This document shows, piece after piece, positions 35,717 through 44,563 of a DNA stretch of 64,000 nt (the first letter of the stretch is position 1; each line of letters begins with the position of its first letter). A program made the translations under genes and the position numbers. This DNA comes from Cognatitamlana sp035818475 (GTDB lineage: Bacteria > Bacteroidota > Bacteroidia > Flavobacteriales > Flavobacteriaceae). The DNA is taken from NCBI RefSeq assembly GCF_035818475.1, contig NZ_JAYMGV010000001.1, positions 124,001 through 188,000 of the forward strand. Direction: 5' to 3'. The notes under the pieces were generated by a model. It was not told where the DNA came from. It did no database searches and was given only the letters and a program-made list of their open reading frames with translations.

Positions 35717-37684
35717 TTAGTTCTTAATAAATTGTTTTATTCCAGTTTTATTATGGGCATATATTTTTAACACATAGGTTCCGCTAGAAAGCTGCGACAC
35801 ATCAATAGTATTTTGATAACTTTCCATTAGTTTTTGTCCTAAAACTGTATAAACCTCTACTTTGCTTAAACTTTCAATTGTTTGAATAATTAATATGTTT
35901 TTTACAGGGTTGGGATACAAAATCACTTTTTCCAAAATTTCTTCTTCAATGGTCAAGACTCCTTCACAATCTGTACTAAAACGTGTATGGGCATCAACAT
36001 CACTTCTCCATTCGGTTTCTGCCCAAAGAGCATCATCTACCTGGATACAGCTCAAATTTGTATTTCCACTGGTATATATTTCCGTTTCGGTAATATTCCC
36101 ATTCTTTACATTTAAACTTTGTAAATTATTATTTCGACACTCCAAATATTCAAACATTAAATGGTTACTAAGATCTAATTCTGTTAACTGGTTATCATTT
36201 AAATACAACTCAATTAACTGGACATTACTGTTTATATTTAAACTTGTTAATCCGGTATTATTACATTCTAAAACCTTTAAGTTTGGATTATTACTCAAAT
36301 CTATCGAATTGATAGATGTATTATTAAAACTTAGTGATATTAAATCAGGATGAAGACTAACATCCAATGCCGTTAATGAGTTTTCAGCACAATCTAACGC
36401 TGTTAGTTTTGTGTTATTTTGAATATCTAAACTTGTAAGATTATTTTCATTACAATATAATGACTTAAGATCTGTATTAACACTTACATCAATATTTGTC
36501 AAGGTATTATTAGTAAAACGTAACTCCTGTAAAAGTATATTGGAGCTCACATCCAAATTGCTTAAGTTATTGTGCGTACAGTTCAAGGTTGTTAATGCTG
36601 TATTTGAAGATACATCAATAGTTGTTAAACTATTACCCCCTACACGTAACTTGGTTAACGCTACAAGCCCGCCTACATTTATACTCGTTAATCCAGCGCC
36701 TGAGCATTCAATAACTTCTAGATTAGTATTTGCCGTGAGATCCAAATCCCCTAAAATATTCTTAAAACAACGCAATTCCTTTAATGCATGAAAACCTTCA
36801 AGCCCTGTAAGATCTGTAATGCCTTCATCTGAAACATTTAAATACGCTATATTTTCTATGGCGGATGTATACACGTAATTATCGTTAGCAATACCATTAC
36901 CCATACTTGTAGGGTCTCCAAAAGGCACCTCGGCATCTCTATGATGTGTTTCCAGATAGGCTTCAAAATTATCATCTGGCACATAGGTAAGACATAGCCT
37001 GTCTTTATATATTGAGGTATCGTCTTCCAGCCAATTCGTATAAGCTCCACTACCAGCCACTGCTTCAATAACATTGTCAACTGCTACACATTGTAAGTTA
37101 GTACAGTTAGTTATATTAACAGCTGATGGCGCTACCCCCATTGCTTCAATGGTTGTGAGTGCACTTGATCCTGACGCATTTAAATTATTCATGTTAGGGT
37201 GTTCTGTCAAATCAAAACTGGTTAACTGCGACTCTCTAATATCTAAATAGGTAATTACTGTTGGGGCCGAAAATATTAATTCTGATAAGCCTCTACTTTG
37301 TATATCTAAAAATTGCAGCTTCGTATTAGTTGACACATCTACACTTGATATTCTATCATTAAAGCTTAACCATAAATTTGTTAATTCAGTATTTCGTGAC
37401 ACATCTATAGTTTGTAAATTTTGTCCTAAAACATCTAAACTGGTAAGTGCTTTAAAGTCCTCTATTCCTGTAAGATCTGTAATTTGCGGGGAATGCCACC
37501 TCAGATTTAACGTTGTTACATTTTCTATACTGGCAGTGGTTACATAATCATCATTAGCGATGCCATTACCCCATCCTTGGCTTTCAAGAAAAGCTTCAAA
37601 ATTGTCATCAGGCACATAGGTTTCTTGTGCAAATCCCAAATAATTAAGTACCATAAACAATGCTAAAAGTAATTTGTGCTTCAT
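35717..37684 (-). CDS. Secreted leucine-rich-repeat protein with T9SS sorting domain
   Basis: A 655-residue secreted protein with signal peptide (about 1-19, ending F-A-Q). Two modules each open with the same header, Y-V-P-D-D-N-F-E-A-F/Y-L-E followed by G-N-G-I-A-N-D (starting near 23 and near 232). Non-plant LRRs of about 21 residues follow (L-x-x-L-D-V-S-x-N-x-x-L), about 7 in the first and 13 in the second. A type IX secretion C-terminal domain begins at V-I-L-Y-P-N-P-V near 580. Such LRR proteins are surface or secreted adhesins or binding proteins of unknown ligand. The first array looks like a shortened duplicate of the second. Confidence 0.85.
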   Translation of the reverse strand: MKHKLLLALFMVLNYLGFAQETYVPDDNFEAFLESQGWGNGIANDDYVTTASIENVTTLNLRWHSPQITDLTGIEDFKALTSLDVLGQNLQTIDVSRNTELTNLWLSFNDRISSVDVSTNTKLQFLDIQSRGLSELIFSAPTVITYLDIRESQLTSFDLTEHPNMNNLNASGSSALTTIEAMGVAPSAVNITNCTNLQCVAVDNVIEAVAGSGAYTNWLEDDTSIYKDRLCLTYVPDDNFEAYLETHHRDAEVPFGDPTSMGNGIANDNYVYTSAIENIAYLNVSDEGITDLTGLEGFHALKELRCFKNILGDLDLTANTNLEVIECSGAGLTSINVGGLVALTKLRVGGNSLTTIDVSSNTALTTLNCTHNNLSNLDVSSNILLQELRFTNNTLTNIDVSVNTDLKSLYCNENNLTSLDIQNNTKLTALDCAENSLTALDVSLHPDLISLSFNNTSINSIDLSNNPNLKVLECNNTGLTSLNINSNVQLIELYLNDNQLTELDLSNHLMFEYLECRNNNLQSLNVKNGNITETEIYTSGNTNLSCIQVDDALWAETEWRSDVDAHTRFSTDCEGVLTIEEEILEKVILYPNPVKNILIIQTIESLSKVEVYTVLGQKLMESYQNTIDVSQLSSGTYVLKIYAHNKTGIKQFIKN

Positions 37685-37844
37685 ATAAGTAGTTTAAGTT
37701 GACCCATAAAACATATATTATTACAATAGTAAAAATTGCAGGTACATTAAAGACAAAAAGATAGGTGGCAAAAAGTGGCAAGCTCCTATTTTTCGACAAT
37801 TGACATGAATAGCTCGTTATTTATTTTTAAAACAAATGCATATG

Positions 37845-39521
37845 CTATGATATACTTTGAATAAACTTTTCGAGTTCTTGCCCAGAAGATAATCCTATTT
37901 TTTTTCTGATACGATAACGGGTAGACTTCACTGAATCTAAAGACGTATTACGAACCGTCATGATCTCTTTTATAGTCATATTTAAACGCAGTAGCGCACA
38001 TATTTCGCGCTCGGTTTTGGTCAGGGAAGGATATAATTTCCTCAACTTAGCATCAAAGCCTTTATTTACTTCTTCTATTTTAGTTTGGGCTATGGATAAC
38101 TTACTTTCAGTAGTTATTTGCAACTGTAATTCTGAAATCAAAGAGTTAATATCTTGCTTTATATTTCCTGCTGCTTTTGGCTTAATCTCGTTTTTCAAAC
38201 GATCAAGCAAGCTTTGTTTAAACTCCAATCGCATGCTATTATCGGCAATCAAACGTTTTGCTTCTTCTTCATTGGCTCTTACCTTTTCATCTAACAATTT
38301 TTTTTTTGCTTTCTCTTTTTCTACCCTTTCCGTTAATATCTGTGCCTTGTTCTTATAATTGCGCTTTTCCAGTAATATTATTACAACCGTTCCTATTATT
38401 GTGATTATAAACAAGATAAAGTAGAACCATTTTTTGGAACGTTCAACTTCAGCTATCAATACTACTTCTCTTCTTTCTTGTGCAAACGCTAAACTATCTG
38501 CCAATTTTTCTCTAGCATACTCATAGTTAAGTTCTAGAGCTTGAATCTGCTTTATGTTTTCTATATTGAAAATGGAATCGGAATGCCTGTTAAAAATACG
38601 GTAATGCTCATAAGCCTTCTTATAATCATTTAATTTGCTGTAAATAAAACTCTTTCTAAGATAGGCTTTTGCAATATTTTCTTTAAAACCTTCTCTTTTT
38701 GCTATTGCTAATGAACTATCGGCCGCTTTCATTGCATCTTTGTAGTCCCCCAATTTTCTATACACACTTGCTAAATTGTAATATGCTGTACAGAGAGAAT
38801 ATTGCCGATTTTGCCTGATAGCCTGTTCTATATTTTCCTGATGTAATTTTAACGCTTTATCATATTTTTTTTGGGTACTATATAAGGTAGCCATATTATT
38901 ATTGACACGTTGTACATCCTCTATACTATTTATAGATTGAAAAAGAACCTTCGCCTTATCATAACATATTACCGCCGAATCTAACTTCTTAAGTTTTCTA
39001 TAAGATACGCCCATCATATTATATCCGGCAGCTATACCATGTGTATCTTTTAAAGGCGTCTTTATGTCGATGGATCTTTTATAGAACTGTACAGCCTTTT
39101 CATGTACCTTTTGCGACCGGTATACCATCCCCATATTATGATACACGTCAGAGACCTGCCATAAATTATCTTGTGCTTCATAAATCTCTTTAGCCTTAAG
39201 ATAATATTCCAAAGCTTTTGGAAACTTGCCTTTTCTTCTACTTATGACACCTTTTATTATGTGAAATTTTGCAAGTTGTTGCTGGCTAATACTATCTTTT
39301 TTTGCTTCAATAAGCAAGGACACTTCATTAGCCATTTGTTCGGCAATACTAAAATTGTGCTCATATTGAAACTCTGCCAATGCTAACATGGCAGTTACCT
39401 TATCAGAGGTGTTTTTTGAAAGCTCAACTCGCGTTTGCAAACGGACTAAGGTAGTATCGATTTCCTGTGAAAGTATTACACTAGAGAATAGGAAAGTTAA
39501 AAGGTAGATAAAATATCTCAT
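37845..39521 (-). CDS. TPR sensor-like protein with transmembrane segment and LuxR-type HTH
   Basis: A 558-residue protein. The signal peptide is about 1-18. Six or more tetratricopeptide repeats cover about 40-320 (for example A-L-E-Y-Y-L-K-A-K-E-I-Y and A-A-G-Y-N-M-M-G-V-S-Y-R-K-L-K-K-L). One transmembrane helix lies near 366-384, a coiled coil at about 385-450, and a C-terminal helix-turn-helix near 495-555 (L-T-K-T-E-R-E-I-C-A-L-L-R-L-N-M-T-I-K-E-I). This is the known Bacteroidota one-component layout with a periplasmic TPR sensor and a cytoplasmic DNA-binding tail. Target and signal are unknown. The ATG lies 7 bases after a TAnnTTTG box. Confidence 0.85.
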   Translation of the reverse strand: MRYFIYLLTFLFSSVILSQEIDTTLVRLQTRVELSKNTSDKVTAMLALAEFQYEHNFSIAEQMANEVSLLIEAKKDSISQQQLAKFHIIKGVISRRKGKFPKALEYYLKAKEIYEAQDNLWQVSDVYHNMGMVYRSQKVHEKAVQFYKRSIDIKTPLKDTHGIAAGYNMMGVSYRKLKKLDSAVICYDKAKVLFQSINSIEDVQRVNNNMATLYSTQKKYDKALKLHQENIEQAIRQNRQYSLCTAYYNLASVYRKLGDYKDAMKAADSSLAIAKREGFKENIAKAYLRKSFIYSKLNDYKKAYEHYRIFNRHSDSIFNIENIKQIQALELNYEYAREKLADSLAFAQERREVVLIAEVERSKKWFYFILFIITIIGTVVIILLEKRNYKNKAQILTERVEKEKAKKKLLDEKVRANEEEAKRLIADNSMRLEFKQSLLDRLKNEIKPKAAGNIKQDINSLISELQLQITTESKLSIAQTKIEEVNKGFDAKLRKLYPSLTKTEREICALLRLNMTIKEIMTVRNTSLDSVKSTRYRIRKKIGLSSGQELEKFIQSIS

Positions 39522-39528
39522 GCGAGGG

Positions 39529-39536
39529 CAAACATA
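39529..39536 (-). promoter_or_regulatory. Candidate -7 box of the TPR-LuxR gene
   Basis: The minus strand reads TATGTTTG, matching TAnnTTTG, with only seven bases before the ATG, so the message would be nearly leaderless. Confidence 0.4.
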
Positions 39537-39572
39537 CTATAAATTTGAAAGATTGTCTTCGATAATTAGTAA

Positions 39573-39605
39573 TAAAAAAAGCCTCTTGATTTCTCAAGAG
39601 GCTTT
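39573..39605 (-). terminator. Displaced terminator of the initiator tRNA gene
   Basis: The arms GCCTCTTGA/TCAAGAGGC flank TTTC (39581-39602), with an A-tract on the left that gives a T-tract on the minus strand. It sits directly beyond the 19-bp attL copy of the tRNA 3' end. It was therefore probably the native terminator of tRNA-fMet before the island was inserted. It may also serve as a terminator for transcripts leaving the island's left end. Confidence 0.65.
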
Positions 39606-39606
39606 C

Positions 39607-39625
39607 TAGTAGCGGGAACTGGACT
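39607..39625. repeat. attL: 19-bp direct repeat of the tRNA-fMet 3' end
   Basis: TAGTAGCGGGAACTGGACT is identical to 55241-55259, which is the 3' end of the intact initiator tRNA gene. It lies 174 bases from the integrase start. This marks the left boundary of the island. Confidence 0.92.
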
Positions 39626-39748
39626 AGACCCTTTGTGTTTTAATGATTCTCAATAAATTCAATATTCATAATTAAGTCAATAAAAATAACACATGACAAG
39701 ATTTTGTCCAAATCTAAAATTCATTAAGATTCATAATAATTCATATAT

Positions 39749-39768
39749 ATTCGGGAATATTTCGGGAA
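39749..39768. repeat. Arm-type repeat at the left island end
   Basis: TTCGGGAATATTTCGGGAAT is a tandem pair of TTCGGGAAT half-sites. It overlaps the -33 region of the integrase promoter and matches 55177-55196 at 19 of 20 bases, in the same orientation. It fits an integrase or excisionase arm-binding site. Confidence 0.6.
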
Positions 39769-39772
39769 TTTT

Positions 39773-39780
39773 GTAATTTT
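39773..39780 (+). promoter_or_regulatory. Candidate -7 box of the integrase gene
   Basis: TAATTTTG matches TAnnTTTG, 18 bases before the integrase ATG. The arm-type repeat ends four bases upstream, so integrase binding could repress its own promoter. Confidence 0.5.
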
Positions 39781-39798
39781 GCCAAACAAATATATCCC

Positions 39799-41103
39799 AT
39801 GGCTAACGTCTTATTCTTAATTAAAACAAAATCTAACCCATCTCAAATATATGTTAGGTTTTACCATAGCAAAGATTTTGATTTAAATGCTAAAACTAAA
39901 TTCATTGTTGACCCAAAATTATGGAGTAAAAAACAACAAAGAGTTAAAATAACTTCTGATAATGCTTTTGACAGAATTATAAACCCCAAACTATTAAAGC
40001 TTAAAGAAGATATCATATTAAATTATAATTTAGATTTCAATTCTGGAAAAAGAATAGATAAAGATTGGCTTAATAAAATAATTGCAAATTTTCACAAACA
40101 ACCTTTAAAAGAGTCAGATAATTACAAACTCTTTTTTGTTCCTTTCTTTGAGAAATACATTGAAGATTCAAAAACGAGAATAAATATAGATACTGGTAAA
40201 GTTATTGGGGATCGCACCACTAGCAAATATGGCACAACACTAAAAAGAATTTGTGAATTTGAAACTAACAGCCAAACTAAACTTCGTTTTTCAGATATAG
40301 ATTTAAATTTCCACAAAGCTTTTGTTAGTTATTTAGCTAATGAATTATTTTACAATGGCACCAATATTCAAAAACATTTAAACATAATCAAAGGTGCATG
40401 TAGAGAAGCCAGAACGCAAGGAATAGAAGTAAACAATGAATTCGAGCACAGAAACTTCTCGTTTAAGAGAGAAAAAACACATGACACTTATTTAAACATA
40501 GACGAAATCTCCAAAATCTACAATTTAGATTTTAGTAATAACGAAAGACTAGATAACGCTAGAGATTGGTTAATCATAGGTGTTTGGACAGGGCTACGAA
40601 TATCTGACATGAAGAGACTATCTAACGTCAATCTCAAAAGCAATACTATTGAGATAGAAACCACCAAAACATCAGCAAAAGCAATTATCCCTATACACAA
40701 AGATGTCAAGTCAATTTTATCTAAACGAAATGGGAATTTTCCAAGACCTATTAGTGATGCAAAATTTAACAAGTATATAAAAGAAGTAGTGACTGAAGCT
40801 AAAATCACTAAAAAGATATTTGGGGGAAAAATGATTGAAGTAAAATTACCAAATGGGGAAAAAACCTATAGAAAGATAAATGATTACTACTCTAAAAGTG
40901 AATTAATCACTTCTCACACTTGTAGAAGGAGTTTTGCCTCCAATCATTATGGACATCTACCCAATAAAACAATAATGGCTATTACAACACATAAAAGCGA
41001 AGCACAGTTTGAACGATATTTAAAACAGTCTCAAATGGAACATGTGGAAAAAATGAGAGAATACTGGGAATCAGAAAATAAGAAGAATGAAGATGATAAC
41101 TGA
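39799..41103 (+). CDS. Tyrosine site-specific integrase of the island
   Basis: A 434-residue tyrosine recombinase. It has an N-terminal arm-binding domain (about 1-75), a SAM-like core-binding domain (about 105-215), and a catalytic domain with Arg267 in T-G-L-R-I-S-D, a lysine near 290-294, His373 and Arg376 in S-H-T-C-R-R-S-F-A, His398, and nucleophile Tyr407 in F-E-R-Y-L-K. All six catalytic positions are present, so it should be active. It lies next to attL, as usual for tRNA-targeting elements, and its stop region overlaps the next gene by 17 bases. It catalyses integration at, and with an excisionase excision from, the tRNA-fMet 3' end. Confidence 0.95.
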   Translation: MANVLFLIKTKSNPSQIYVRFYHSKDFDLNAKTKFIVDPKLWSKKQQRVKITSDNAFDRIINPKLLKLKEDIILNYNLDFNSGKRIDKDWLNKIIANFHKQPLKESDNYKLFFVPFFEKYIEDSKTRINIDTGKVIGDRTTSKYGTTLKRICEFETNSQTKLRFSDIDLNFHKAFVSYLANELFYNGTNIQKHLNIIKGACREARTQGIEVNNEFEHRNFSFKREKTHDTYLNIDEISKIYNLDFSNNERLDNARDWLIIGVWTGLRISDMKRLSNVNLKSNTIEIETTKTSAKAIIPIHKDVKSILSKRNGNFPRPISDAKFNKYIKEVVTEAKITKKIFGGKMIEVKLPNGEKTYRKINDYYSKSELITSHTCRRSFASNHYGHLPNKTIMAITTHKSEAQFERYLKQSQMEHVEKMREYWESENKKNEDDN

Positions 41104-42046
41104 CATATTAGATAATTCTAAAAAAGAATTTATAAATAAAGTATCGACAATTCCTCTTAATAGGATTGAAATCGAAAACTACCTTTATACAAAATACTAC
41201 AAAGATTTTAACTTAAAAAAAATAAATATCGATGATTCCGAATACTCTAAAACGATTGACCTATTTTTTGAAATAACTAATAAAGAAAATATCATTGAGA
41301 AAGATAGATGGAAACAAACTCTAAACTTTAATGAAATTGATATTGATAAGTTAGATTTTCACATAAAACTCAAAGGCCTTATAGATATAATAACTTTTTC
41401 AAAAGAACTTAATGATTTTTATACATACGGAAGAGAGTTCCCTATCTTTTTGATTGATGGGCTAAAAGAAATTCTTTGGGAAATAAATTTAAAACTATCA
41501 CAAAAAGACTGTGCATTAGAGTCAGACCATAACAATATTACTCCAATAAAAACAATAAAATTCCATCATGAAGAAATACTCAAAGCACAAAAAAGTAAAG
41601 TGGAGAAGTATATTGATGAAATGCCTATTAAAATAATAGAGATTGTTAAATCAAACTCTGTTTTTGGCAGAAATTTCAATTATGTTCATGAACTGTACCA
41701 AGAATTAATTTCAGAATTTATAGAAGAAAGTATAGTTGAAGAAATTTTTATTAAAAACTTTATCTACCCTGATATAAACTGCGAGAAAATAGATTTAACA
41801 AATGGAAGTCTCATAGATTTTGCCTACCTCATTAATAAACTAAGACCTTTTTTCATTGAAGAAATAAGAACAAACCCTACAACCTATAATCAATGGTGGA
41901 GTAATAATTTTCTTTTTAAAGGAAAAGAGAAGACCAGTAGGGATATTAGTAAAATAATTTCCAAATTAATTAATGAAGAACAATCCCCCAAGCGTATAGA
42001 AGTAACTAATTCTATAGTGGAAATTTTCAAAAATTTAGTTCCATAA
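41087..42046 (+). CDS. Unrecognised protein coupled to the integrase (possibly RteC-like)
   Basis: A 319-residue soluble protein, largely helical and rich in Lys, Ile and Glu. It starts inside the end of the integrase gene (17-base overlap), so the two are translationally linked. I see no catalytic motif. In Bacteroidota elements a protein of this size between integrase and excisionase is often of the RteC type, which helps control excision. A few features fit (an aromatic-rich Y-G-R-E-F-P-I-F-L-I-D-G-L block, and a late T-Y-N-Q-W-W). The assignment is weak; its place suggests a role in integration or excision control. Confidence 0.6.
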   Translation: MKMITDILDNSKKEFINKVSTIPLNRIEIENYLYTKYYKDFNLKKINIDDSEYSKTIDLFFEITNKENIIEKDRWKQTLNFNEIDIDKLDFHIKLKGLIDIITFSKELNDFYTYGREFPIFLIDGLKEILWEINLKLSQKDCALESDHNNITPIKTIKFHHEEILKAQKSKVEKYIDEMPIKIIEIVKSNSVFGRNFNYVHELYQELISEFIEESIVEEIFIKNFIYPDINCEKIDLTNGSLIDFAYLINKLRPFFIEEIRTNPTTYNQWWSNNFLFKGKEKTSRDISKIISKLINEEQSPKRIEVTNSIVEIFKNLVP

Positions 42047-42210
42047 GACTCCATCCGACTCTTTTACTTATGCCATTCCCCTATAATTCACTTTAAAACT
42101 CTAAAACATAAACAAACATAGGGGTTCATATATGTAATACTATGAATCGTTCTCCAAGTATTCCCCATATAATAGGATTTATTGCGACAGTTAAATTTAA
42201 AACTGAAAAA

Positions 42211-42510
42211 ATGCAATTAATTAGAGAATCATTAAACTTCGTTTTACAAGAAGAACCTATTGAATCAAAAATAAGAAGACTTGAAAGCGAATTACAAAAC
42301 CTTAATTTAAAGATAGATAAAAATCAATCTACAAAAGAGTACCTCACAAGAGAAGAAACAGCAAAATTATGTGGAGTTAAGTCATTAACTACTTTACACA
42401 ACTGGAAAGTTAAAGGAATATTAGTTCCAACTGGTAAAGCAGGTAGAAAACCTTTATACAAAAGGCTAGATGTTATAGATTACATAGAACAGAAAGAGGG
42501 GAAAAATTAA
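42211..42510 (+). CDS. Excisionase-like helix-turn-helix protein
   Basis: A 99-residue protein from the ATG at 42211; the frame is open to an ATG at 42142, but the shorter form matches the usual length of this group. A short coiled coil covers about 20-38. A winged MerR/Xis-like helix-turn-helix follows: Y-L-T-R-E-E-T-A-K-L-C-G-V near 42-54, T-L-H-N-W-K-V-K-G near 58-66, and G-R-K-P-L-Y-K-R near 74-81. Such proteins act as excisionases or directionality factors beside tyrosine integrases. This is the probable partner of the island integrase. Confidence 0.8.
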   Translation: MQLIRESLNFVLQEEPIESKIRRLESELQNLNLKIDKNQSTKEYLTREETAKLCGVKSLTTLHNWKVKGILVPTGKAGRKPLYKRLDVIDYIEQKEGKN

Positions 42511-43049
42511 CCGTTTACAAATGGATAAAAACACAAGCACCTCTAAATCAATATTTTATGTTTTTAGCAAAAATGGATCAAAAAATTTGTCTTACTATAT
42601 ATAGTATGTATAAATGTCCGCTTTTTAAATCAAGCCCAATAACCTAAGTAAAGGCAACTCCTTAATTTTTGGTAATGGTTTTAACCAGTGCGACCTATTC
42701 AGAAATAAAAGTTATGAAATCCTAATTCTATTTAGTACGTCCCTCTTCGCACAGATTGGTCAGTAACTTGTTAGAGTTGGTTGTCATTATCTTTTAATTA
42801 CAGTGAATTAAGTCTATTTAGTACATGCGGCTTTTTCATTTTGAACTGAATTAAGCCAAACTATTATTGTTATTCAGACAATTAAGCCGCAACTCTTTTT
42901 CAAGCATTCTAACATTAAAAGATATTGCCTTATTCACGCATAAGTTATGGGCCATGTATTATTGGTTAGGACTATTGCCAACAAAATGTCCTCTTAAAAT
43001 AAAAATTATGATACACAAAAAAAGAACATCACAAAAAAAAGGAATGTTC
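42511..43049. other. Gene-poor stretch with short repeats
   Basis: No convincing gene. The first part has a 27-codon frame (42522-42605) of doubtful meaning. CTATTTAGTAC occurs twice (about 42728 and 42815). TGCGGCTT (about 42827) is matched by AAGCCGCA (about 42885) as long-range inverted arms around an AT-rich loop. This could hold an origin of transfer or replication or a control region, but nothing decisive is seen. Confidence 0.3.
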
Positions 43050-43733
43050 ATGAGAAATGAAGATTTTAAAAGATTAAACAATTACAAGTATCCAGAAAAC
43101 AGTCAAGAAAATGTAAACCCAAAATTCGAGAAAAAAAATAAGAGGGATTTTGCAAATGAGCTGAGTATTTCCACAAACAATATGCATCTTTTACAAAAAA
43201 GATATAAAAATGAGTTTAAAGGACAAAAGGCTATATACAAAGAGAACGTAGATTACATAGATTTCTCACATTATCTTTTTAAAAAGGTTAACTATGGCTA
43301 TTATAAGTCTTACCTTAAATTGATGGGAGGGTTTATTATTAAATGTAATCTTGATATTACTGTGGATGACTTAAAATTAGTTCTGTGCAAGATTTTTCAA
43401 AGAAATGTGTACATACCATATCGTGTAAAACAAGACTACTATAAGCTAGGAAATGAAATTGATATAATAATTGAGAAATGTATAGACATTCCTTTAAAGA
43501 GGAAAACAAAGAAAGTCAACAAGGTTATCTATAATCCTAAGTATAAACTATCTAAATCTGAGAGAGTAATACTGCGATCAAAATTAACAGGGAATAATAC
43601 ATATCAAAAAACCGAAGATAAAATTCAAGAACTTATAGCTTCAGGAATAACTAAACGAAAAGATATAGCTGAAAAATTAGGTATAAGCACCAGAACTATA
43701 AGAAGACACCTAAATGAAAAAAGAGTTGCTTAA
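43050..43733 (+). CDS. Orphan protein with C-terminal HTH
   Basis: A 227-residue protein from the ATG at 43050. AAGGA six bases upstream decides this start; other in-frame starts exist at 43008 and 43044, and the frame is open to 42867. It is very basic. The C-terminus holds a clear helix-turn-helix (I-A-S-G-I-T-K-R-K-D-I-A-E-K-L-G-I-S-T-R-T-I-R-R-H-L). A second, weaker HTH-like stretch near the N-terminus (F-A-N-E-L-S-I-S-T-N-N-M-H-L-L) is possible. The middle is unrecognised. It is probably a DNA-binding protein of the element. It converges on the next gene with a 4-base overlap. Confidence 0.6.
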   Translation: MRNEDFKRLNNYKYPENSQENVNPKFEKKNKRDFANELSISTNNMHLLQKRYKNEFKGQKAIYKENVDYIDFSHYLFKKVNYGYYKSYLKLMGGFIIKCNLDITVDDLKLVLCKIFQRNVYIPYRVKQDYYKLGNEIDIIIEKCIDIPLKRKTKKVNKVIYNPKYKLSKSERVILRSKLTGNNTYQKTEDKIQELIASGITKRKDIAEKLGISTRTIRRHLNEKRVA

Positions 43734-44194
43734 CTTTTAATAAGACCTTTTAATTCTGGATGTGTATATCCTAATTTAAAATTTATTGGTTTGCTGAATC
43801 TCTGGTTAGACCTAACCTTCCCTATTTCAAAATGCACAATTAAAGAAAGTGTATTATTAAGAATTGATAGTGACTCTCCCTTTATAGTTTTAAGTGAAGT
43901 ATTTCTAAAATTAGTAATAATTAGATTTAATCTATCAGTTTTGAAATTGTTTATGTCTGTGTTTAAAAAATAAACAAACCTCGGACCATCAAGTGTATAT
44001 ATTATACAATAGTCTCCATCATATTCTTTTATTAAAAACAATCTCCACCCATAAAGATTACTTTTAACTGGCATAATATTATTTCCTTCATTTCTTATAA
44101 CGTTTGATTGAAATTCTGCAAATAATATTTCTAAAACATCATATTTGTTTTGATTAACAAAAGAATTAATTTGATTGACAAGGCTGTTATTCAT
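43730..44194 (-). CDS. Unrecognised 154-residue island protein
   Basis: A small soluble protein with a helical N-terminus (about 1-35) and a beta-rich body (Y-G-W-R-L-F-L-I-K-E-Y-D-G-D-Y-C-I-I-Y-T near 48-67). I do not recognise a family. It is divergent from the XRE regulator at 44261. The 20-bp palindrome between them (44236-44255) lies about 40 bases from its ATG, so the XRE protein very likely controls it. It could be a partner of that regulator, e.g. a toxin-like protein, but no catalytic motif supports this. Confidence 0.6.
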   Translation of the reverse strand: MNNSLVNQINSFVNQNKYDVLEILFAEFQSNVIRNEGNNIMPVKSNLYGWRLFLIKEYDGDYCIIYTLDGPRFVYFLNTDINNFKTDRLNLIITNFRNTSLKTIKGESLSILNNTLSLIVHFEIGKVRSNQRFSKPINFKLGYTHPELKGLIKS

Positions 44195-44235
44195 GTTTAA
44201 ATTTTTTATTTAGCCAAAATAACATAAACATATAA

Positions 44236-44255
44236 TTAACCCAAATTTGGGTTAA
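44236..44255. promoter_or_regulatory. 20-bp perfect palindrome between divergent genes (XRE operator)
   Basis: TTAACCCAAATTTGGGTTAA is a perfect palindrome centred between the 154-residue gene and the XRE gene. Such symmetric sites are normal operators of Cro/CI-type dimers. A second, shorter inverted repeat, GCACAT-TTATA-ATGTGC, follows at 44275-44291. Confidence 0.65.
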
Positions 44256-44260
44256 GGTTT

Positions 44261-44518
44261 TTGATTCGATTCTCGCACATTTATAATGTGCTAACAAAAG
44301 AACAAGAAAATAAGATTTTATTAAAACTTGGAAAAAGAGTTCGAGAAATTCGAGAGGAAAAAGGTATTACTCAATATAACCTAGCTACTGATTCTGAAAT
44401 TTCTAAAAATCAGGTTGGGAGAATCGAGAGAGGGGAATATAAAGTCTCCGTTATTTCTTTAATTAAAATAGCAAAAGCATTAGACTATGACTTTAGGGAT
44501 TTCTTCAAATATTTATAG
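44261..44518 (+). CDS. XRE/Cro-CI-family transcriptional regulator
   Basis: An 85-residue protein that is almost entirely one HTH_XRE domain: G-K-R-V-R-E-I-R-E-E-K-G-I-T-Q near 24-38, then I-S-K-N-Q-V-G-R-I-E-R-G-E near 48-60, and L-I-K-I-A-K-A-L-D-Y-D near 68-78. No in-frame ATG exists. The start is a TTG at 44261 or a GTG at 44288; the latter would leave the short inverted repeat at 44275-44291 largely in the leader. It is probably a repressor acting at the adjacent 20-bp palindrome and controlling itself and the divergent gene. Confidence 0.85.
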   Translation: MIRFSHIYNVLTKEQENKILLKLGKRVREIREEKGITQYNLATDSEISKNQVGRIERGEYKVSVISLIKIAKALDYDFRDFFKYL

Positions 44519-44563
44519 AACCTAAACTTTATTGCTAGAAAAATAACATGTTAACTCAAACAA

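Noticed and set aside
37782..37800. Fourth copy of the HTCS motif upstream of the LRR gene
   Set aside because: The sequence TTTTTCGACAA only partly matches the core and lacks the G-rich half, so I did not count it.
42867..43049. Longer N-terminus for the basic HTH protein
   Set aside because: The extension has no ribosome-binding site, while AAGGA is well placed for the ATG at 43050.
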